This document shows, piece by piece, positions 58,949 through 64,000 of a stretch of 64,000 nt of DNA; the first letter of the stretch is position 1, and every line of letters begins with the position of its first letter. The notes below the pieces were generated by a model. The model saw only the letters and a list, made by a program, of their open reading frames with translations, ran no database searches and was not told the DNA's origin. The stretch lies in contig OMZI01000008.1 of assembly GCA_900315485.1 (NCBI GenBank), positions 1 through 64,000 on the forward strand. Direction: 5' to 3'. The position numbers and the translations under genes are program-made. The DNA is from an uncultured Eubacteriales bacterium (GTDB lineage Bacteria > Bacillota > Clostridia > Peptostreptococcales > Anaerovoracaceae).

Positions 58949-61900
58949 ATGATGACAGACAACAATCAGGATCTCAGAAATATTGAGTCCCTTCAGATCA
59001 AACTCGCAAGCACAGAGGAGATGCTGAGCTGGTCACACGGTGAGGTAACCAAGCCTGAGACCATCAACTACAGATCCCTGAAGCCTGAGTTCGACGGACT
59101 CTTCTGCGAGAGAATATTCGGACCTACCAAGGACTGGGTATGCGGATGCGGTAAGTACAACAAGATCCGCTACAAGGGACTTATCTGCCCTTACTGCGGA
59201 GTAGAAGTAACCAAGGCCAAGGTCAGAAGAGAGAGAATGGGACACATCAAGCTCGTATCTCCTGTATCCCACATCTGGTACTTCAAGGGCATTCCTTCAA
59301 GAATAGGTCTCGTCCTCGACATGACACCTAAGGAACTGGAAAAGATCCTGTATTTTGCATCTTATGTAGTTACAGATCCTGGTGACACACCGTTCCAGTA
59401 CAAGCAGGTAATCGAAGAGGAAGAGTACAACGAAGCACGCGAGATTTACGGCAAGAGCTTCGAAGCAGGCATGGGTGCTGAGGCAGTAAAGAAGCTGCTC
59501 CAGGACATCGATGTAGACCAGATGGCTGCCGATCTGAGAGAGCAGATGGCTACAGCTTCGGGGCAGAAGAAGATCAGACTTGTCAAGATCCTCGAGGTAA
59601 TCGAGGCGTTCAAGCAGTCCGGAAACAAGCCGGAGTGGATGATCCTCGACGTTATCCCGGTAATCCCGCCTGAACTCAGACCTATGGTACAGCTCGACGG
59701 AGGCAGATTCGCAACATCCGACCTCAACGACCTGTACAGAAGAGTAATCAACAGAAACAACAGACTTAAGAAGCTGGGAGAGCTCGGCGCTCCTGATATC
59801 ATCATCCGTAACGAGAAGAGAATGCTTCAGGAATCCGTTGACGCACTTATCGACAACGGCAGAAGAGGCAGACCGGTACAGGGTGCAGGCGGCCGTAAGC
59901 TCAAGTCCCTCTCAGACATGCTCAAGGGTAAGCAGGGAAGATTCCGTCAGAACCTCCTCGGTAAGAGAGTAGACTTCTCCGGACGTTCCGTAATCGTAGT
60001 AGGACCTGACCTCAAGTTCTATCAGTGCGGACTTCCTAAGACAATGGCTCTCGAGCTGTTCAAGCCTTTCATCATGAGAGAGCTGACTGAGAGAGAGATC
60101 GCTCAGAACACCAAGCAGGCAAGACTGATGGTAGAGAGAGCCGACACAGAAGTATGGGACGTTCTTGATTACGTGATCAAGGATCACCCGGTACTGCTGA
60201 ACCGTGCCCCTACACTGCACAGACTCGGTATCCAGGCATTTGAGCCGGTACTGGTCGAGGGCAAAGCTATCAAGCTGCATCCGCTCGTATGTACAGCGTT
60301 CAACGCCGACTTCGACGGAGACCAGATGGCTGTTCACGTACCTCTGTCAGTAGAGGCACAGGCTGAGGCAAGATTCCTCATGCTGTCAGTAAACAACATC
60401 CTGGCACCTAAGGACGGATCGCCTATCACGATCCCGACTCAGGATATGATCCTCGGATCATACTACCTCACACATCCGGGCAGCGAAGAGAGAAACCGTC
60501 CGGCAGAGAGAGGCGACGGCAAGTGCTTTGCCGACTACGATGAGATGATCATGGCATACCAGACAGGCGTTGTTGGTATCCATGCAAGGGTCAAGGTAAG
60601 ACGCTACGCATATCCGGGAGATCCGGGCAAGCTGGTAGAGTCAACTGTAGGAAGATTCATCTTCAATAAGGGACTTCCTCAGGACCTCGGATTCGTAGAC
60701 AGAGAGAAGGATCCGTATTCACTCGAAGTAGACTTCCTCTGCGAGAAGAAGGCTCTCGGAAAGATCATCGCAGCATGCTTCAAGGTACACGGCAATACCG
60801 AGACAGCTCTGATGCTTGACTACATCAAGGATACAGGCTATCACTACTCGACAGTAAGTGCCGTAACGATCAGTATTTCCGACATGGAGATCCCTGAAGC
60901 CAAGGCTGAGATCGTAGGAGCTGCAGAGAAGGAAGTAGATACTTACGAAGCTCTCTACAAGCGCGGACTCATGTCCAACAAGGAGAGATACGACAAGGTC
61001 ATCTCCACATGGAGAAAGGCTACAGCAGATACTGCTGATGCTCTGATGGAAAACCTCGGCAACATGAATAACCTGTACATCATGGCTAATTCCGGTGCGA
61101 GAGGTAACAAGTCACAGATCAGCCAGATCGGCGGAATGAGAGGACTTATGGCCAACGCTACAGGTCACACTGTAGAGATCCCTATCAAGTCCAACTTCCG
61201 TGAAGGACTGTCCATACTGGAGTACTTCATTTCATCAAACGGTGCCCGTAAGGGTCTGACAGATACAGCTCTGAGAACAGCTGACTCGGGTTATCTGACA
61301 AGAAGACTTGTAGATATCTCCCACAGCATCATCATCAATGAAGAGGACTGCGGTACTGATGAAGGTATCGAGATCCGTGCATTCATGGATGGCAAGGAAG
61401 AGATCGAAAAGCTCTGGCAGAGAATCGCCGGCAGATACACCATCGAGGACGTTGTTGATCCTCAGACAGGTGAAGTGATCATCGGAGCAAACGAGTACAT
61501 CACGGATGACATGGCTCTCGAGATCGAGAACCGCGGAGTCAAGACCGTCAAGATCAGATCCGCAATGACATGCCGTGCAAAGAGCGGACTTTGCGCTAAG
61601 TGCTACGGCAAGAACATGGCTACAGGCAGAATGGTTCTCCCTGGCGAAGCTGTTGGTATCATCGCTGCTCAGTCGATCGGTGAGCCGGGTACACAGCTGA
61701 CCATGAGAACATTCCATACCGGTGGTGTAGCCGGATCCGATATCACTCAGGGTCTTCCGAGAGTTGAGGAGCTGTTCGAGGCACGTAAGCCTAAGGGTCT
61801 CGCTGAGATCTGCGAGGGCGACGGTGTTGTAACAGCTATCGAGCCTAGAGAGGACAACAAGACTGACGTAGTCGTAAGAGAAGAAGGCGGCGAGAGGAAC

Positions 61901-62614
61901 TATGTAATTCCGTTCGGCGCAAGGATCAACGTCGAGGTCGGTCAGGAAGTCAAGGCCGGTGATTCGATCACAAGAGGTCCGCTTGATCCTCATGACATCA
62001 TGAGACTCAACGGAGTTCAGGGCGTATATGAGTATCTCCTCAGAGAAGTTCAGAGAGTATACAAGACACAGGGTGTAGACATCAACGACAAGCACGTTGA
62101 GATCATCGTAAGTCAGATGCTCTCCAAGTACAAAGTTGAGAAGCCTGGTGATACAGGTCTTCTCCCTGGCGGACAGTATTCAAGAAGAGAGCTCGAGGAA
62201 GCCAATGCCAAGGCTGAGGCTGAAGGCGGCGAACCTGCAACTGCAAACAGACAGCTGCTCGGTATCACCAAGGCTGCTCTTGCTACTTCATCGTTCCTGT
62301 CAGCTGCATCCTTCCAGGAGACCACAAGAGTACTCACAGATGCTTCCATCAAGGGTAAGACTGACAGACTTGAAGGTCTCAAGGAGAACGTCATGATCGG
62401 TAAGCTCATCCCTGCAGGTACCGGTATGAAGAGGTACAGTGAGGTCGAGGTCGACTACGGTGACAACGACTGGATGATGCACGGTGATGACCAGCCAAGG
62501 ATCTACGAAGATGTTCCTGCACCTGCACCTGAAACAGCAGAGCAGGCAGAGGAGCAGAACGAAGAGCCTGAAGAAGAGCCGGTAGTTTATGGCGAAACAG
62601 TTATTCTCGAGTAA
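58949..62614 (+). CDS. rpoC: DNA-directed RNA polymerase subunit beta'
   Basis: A 1221-residue subunit with the catalytic magnesium motif [16 protein letters not shown] (Asp454, 456, 458). The N-terminal zinc finger is [20 protein letters not shown], and a second zinc site is [15 protein letters not shown]. Bridge and trigger regions include [20 protein letters not shown] and [21 protein letters not shown] short acidic tail ([20 protein letters not shown]) extends the C-terminus. The start has GGGGAGG eight bases upstream; a second ATG follows directly. It is followed by a hairpin and a new promoter. Confidence 0.98.
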   Translation: MMTDNNQDLRNIESLQIKLASTEEMLSWSHGEVTKPETINYRSLKPEFDGLFCERIFGPTKDWVCGCGKYNKIRYKGLICPYCGVEVTKAKVRRERMGHIKLVSPVSHIWYFKGIPSRIGLVLDMTPKELEKILYFASYVVTDPGDTPFQYKQVIEEEEYNEAREIYGKSFEAGMGAEAVKKLLQDIDVDQMAADLREQMATASGQKKIRLVKILEVIEAFKQSGNKPEWMILDVIPVIPPELRPMVQLDGGRFATSDLNDLYRRVINRNNRLKKLGELGAPDIIIRNEKRMLQESVDALIDNGRRGRPVQGAGGRKLKSLSDMLKGKQGRFRQNLLGKRVDFSGRSVIVVGPDLKFYQCGLPKTMALELFKPFIMRELTEREIAQNTKQARLMVERADTEVWDVLDYVIKDHPVLLNRAPTLHRLGIQAFEPVLVEGKAIKLHPLVCTAFNADFDGDQMAVHVPLSVEAQAEARFLMLSVNNILAPKDGSPITIPTQDMILGSYYLTHPGSEERNRPAERGDGKCFADYDEMIMAYQTGVVGIHARVKVRRYAYPGDPGKLVESTVGRFIFNKGLPQDLGFVDREKDPYSLEVDFLCEKKALGKIIAACFKVHGNTETALMLDYIKDTGYHYSTVSAVTISISDMEIPEAKAEIVGAAEKEVDTYEALYKRGLMSNKERYDKVISTWRKATADTADALMENLGNMNNLYIMANSGARGNKSQISQIGGMRGLMANATGHTVEIPIKSNFREGLSILEYFISSNGARKGLTDTALRTADSGYLTRRLVDISHSIIINEEDCGTDEGIEIRAFMDGKEEIEKLWQRIAGRYTIEDVVDPQTGEVIIGANEYITDDMALEIENRGVKTVKIRSAMTCRAKSGLCAKCYGKNMATGRMVLPGEAVGIIAAQSIGEPGTQLTMRTFHTGGVAGSDITQGLPRVEELFEARKPKGLAEICEGDGVVTAIEPREDNKTDVVVREEGGERNYVIPFGARINVEVGQEVKAGDSITRGPLDPHDIMRLNGVQGVYEYLLREVQRVYKTQGVDINDKHVEIIVSQMLSKYKVEKPGDTGLLPGGQYSRRELEEANAKAEAEGGEPATANRQLLGITKAALATSSFLSAASFQETTRVLTDASIKGKTDRLEGLKENVMIGKLIPAGTGMKRYSEVEVDYGDNDWMMHGDDQPRIYEDVPAPAPETAEQAEEQNEEPEEEPVVYGETVILE

Positions 62615-62654
62615 GCGAAAAATACTTCGTTTTACTAAATAAATAAGGGTAACA

Positions 62655-62690
62655 GTCAGCGATTGCGGTGTTATTTCACCTCAATCGCTG
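62655..62690 (+). terminator. Hairpin between rpoC and rpsL
   Basis: TCAGCGATTG (62655-62664) pairs with CAATCGCTGA (62681-62690) over a 16-base loop. It lacks a T tract (TTGACTCTG follows), so it may be a processing site or attenuating structure. Confidence 0.55.
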
Positions 62691-62728
62691 ATTGACTCTG
62701 TTGTGCAGACAAAAATACCGCCGAAGTA

Positions 62729-62757
62729 TTGACTTTACAATGCTTTGACAGTAAGAT
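62729..62757 (+). promoter_or_regulatory. Probable promoter of rpsL-rpsG
   Basis: TTGACT (62729-62734), 17-base spacer, TAAGAT (62752-62757). The -10 box is only a moderate match. It is 73 bases before rpsL. Confidence 0.5.
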
Positions 62758-62829
62758 TATGAAGTTCGAGACTCTCTTTATGAGAGCTGGAAACTCATAA
62801 CAAAAAATCTAGGAAGAAAGGAGAAAAGA

Positions 62830-63246
62830 ATGCCTACAATTAACCAGTTAGTACGTCAGGGCAGACAGAGCACTGTCAAGAAGTCTACAGCACCTGCACT
62901 TGGTAAGAACATGAACACACTTCGCAAGACTCTTACCGACGTTAATTCCCCTCAGAAGAGAGGAGTATGCGTAGCAGTTAAGACTGTAACTCCTAAGAAG
63001 CCGAACTCAGCTCTGAGAAAGGTTGCAAGAGTACGTCTTACCAACGGAATGGAAGTTACTGCTTACATCCCTGGTATCGGACACAATCTGCAGGAGCACT
63101 CTGTTGTTCTTGTAAGAGGCGGAAGAGTTAAGGACCTCCCTGGTGTTAGATATCACATCATCAGAGGAACACTTGATGCATCCGGCGTTGCAAACCGTGG
63201 ACAGGGCCGTTCAAAGTACGGTGCAAAGAGACCTAAGAAAAAGTAA
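62830..63246 (+). CDS. rpsL: 30S ribosomal protein S12
   Basis: A 138-residue protein of the decoding centre. [40 protein letters not shown] (Lys in [10 protein letters not shown] is the streptomycin-sensitive form), and [20 protein letters not shown] (second streptomycin loop, also wild-type). RBS GAAAGGAG. Its TAA stop is the first part of a hairpin repeat copy. Confidence 0.98.
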   Translation: MPTINQLVRQGRQSTVKKSTAPALGKNMNTLRKTLTDVNSPQKRGVCVAVKTVTPKKPNSALRKVARVRLTNGMEVTAYIPGIGHNLQEHSVVLVRGGRVKDLPGVRYHIIRGTLDASGVANRGQGRSKYGAKRPKKK

Positions 63247-63325
63247 GCATTTCATTGATCATACGCCGTTGGCGTAAGGAAGAAATGCTTGATCTACGGA
63301 GGCAAGCTCCTCCGATAGAATCATG
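63245..63325 (+). repeat. Single copy of the post-stop hairpin repeat
   Basis: The left arm AAGCATTTC starts in the TAA stop of rpsL; the inner hairpin is TACGCC-GTT-GGCGTA; the right arm GAAATGCTT (63282-63290) is complementary. It continues with GATCTACGGAGGC and GCTCCTCCGATAGAATCAT, the same hairpin and end as in the 46.3 kb array. The arm bases differ from both 46.3 kb units but are again self-complementary. The rest of the 229-base gap before rpsG (63326-63460) has no clear gene. Confidence 0.88.
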
Positions 63326-63418
63326 CAAACTAATACTCAGTACAGGGCATTCTTTATTCTATATAGAGAGCGCCACGGGGGCCGGCCGGCGAGTAAGGCA
63401 GCTGAATCTGCTGTCTGA

Positions 63419-63946
<528 letters not shown>

Positions 63947-63990
63947 TCTGCGCAGGTACTGTATGCAGAAGAGAATCTTGGAAAACATGT

Positions 63991-64000
63991 AGAAAGGAGG
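63991..64000 (+). promoter_or_regulatory. Ribosome binding site of the gene beyond the window
   Basis: AGAAAGGAGG is a perfect Shine-Dalgarno sequence at the very edge, 44 bases after rpsG. By usual order the next gene is fusA (elongation factor G). Confidence 0.7.

Overview
The window looks like a chromosomal segment of an anaerobic, low-to-mid GC Firmicute of the class Clostridia (order Eubacteriales, gut or oral type). This rests on the core gene order (ispF, proS, cysS, mrnC, rlmB, rpmG-secE-nusG, rplKAJL, rpoBC, rpsL, rpsG), strong AGGAGG-type ribosome binding sites, consensus sigma-A promoters, an L10 leader before rplJ, and clostridial families such as the GGGtGRT pair, YedF/DUF3343, DUF5688, a CarD-family regulator and a TetM/EF-G-like GTPase. 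I see no rRNA or tRNA genes, CRISPR arrays, prophage or intact insertion sequence. The genus cannot be fixed from sequence reading alone.

Layout. 1-2.8 kb: an AT-richer accessory patch holding the end of a membrane acyltransferase, an XRE-AbrB regulator, a GyrI-like protein, a GNAT-YoaP protein and a decayed TfoX-like gene. 3-8.3 kb: a secreted GH25 lysozyme-like protein, a membrane XRE regulator, an LSM-GNAT acetyltransferase, a small cytosolic protein and a D-Ala-D-Ala carboxypeptidase. 8.4-12 kb: DUF5688, a DUF2974 lipase-like protein and aspartate kinase, followed by a 29-residue membrane peptide. 12.4-14.6 kb: a Dabb protein and the strongly codon-biased pair of a NifU-like scaffold and GGGtGRT. 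14.8-20.9 kb: an EEP phosphatase, FlK-like thioesterase, CBS-type family II pyrophosphatase, GH13 alpha-glucosidase and iron alcohol dehydrogenase. 21-23 kb: a sirtuin facing the yedF-DUF3343 pair. 23.1-33.1 kb: a HAD, MFS, GDPD, E2-like, ABC-GNAT fusion, MFS, GNAT-AlkD fusion and rarA run. 33.2-38.1 kb: asnS, a GTPase paralogue of EF-G and a CPBP protease.

38.1-41.9 kb is on the minus strand: a two-component system followed by radA. From 42 kb on everything is forward: carD behind tandem promoters, ispF-proS, a split chromate transporter, cysS with a small membrane protein and mrnC, pgeF, folA, rlmB, then the transcription/translation superoperon. The window ends on the Shine-Dalgarno sequence of the next gene, presumably fusA.

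The least explained features are these: a family of hairpin repeats placed right after stop codons, whose stem arms differ between copies but stay complementary (46339-46507, 63245-63325, fragment at 36740); a 94-nt cruciform-like element at 20942-21035; several acetyltransferase fusions; the GGGtGRT operon with its palindromic promoter; and two tiny membrane proteins (12064-12153, 48024-48182).
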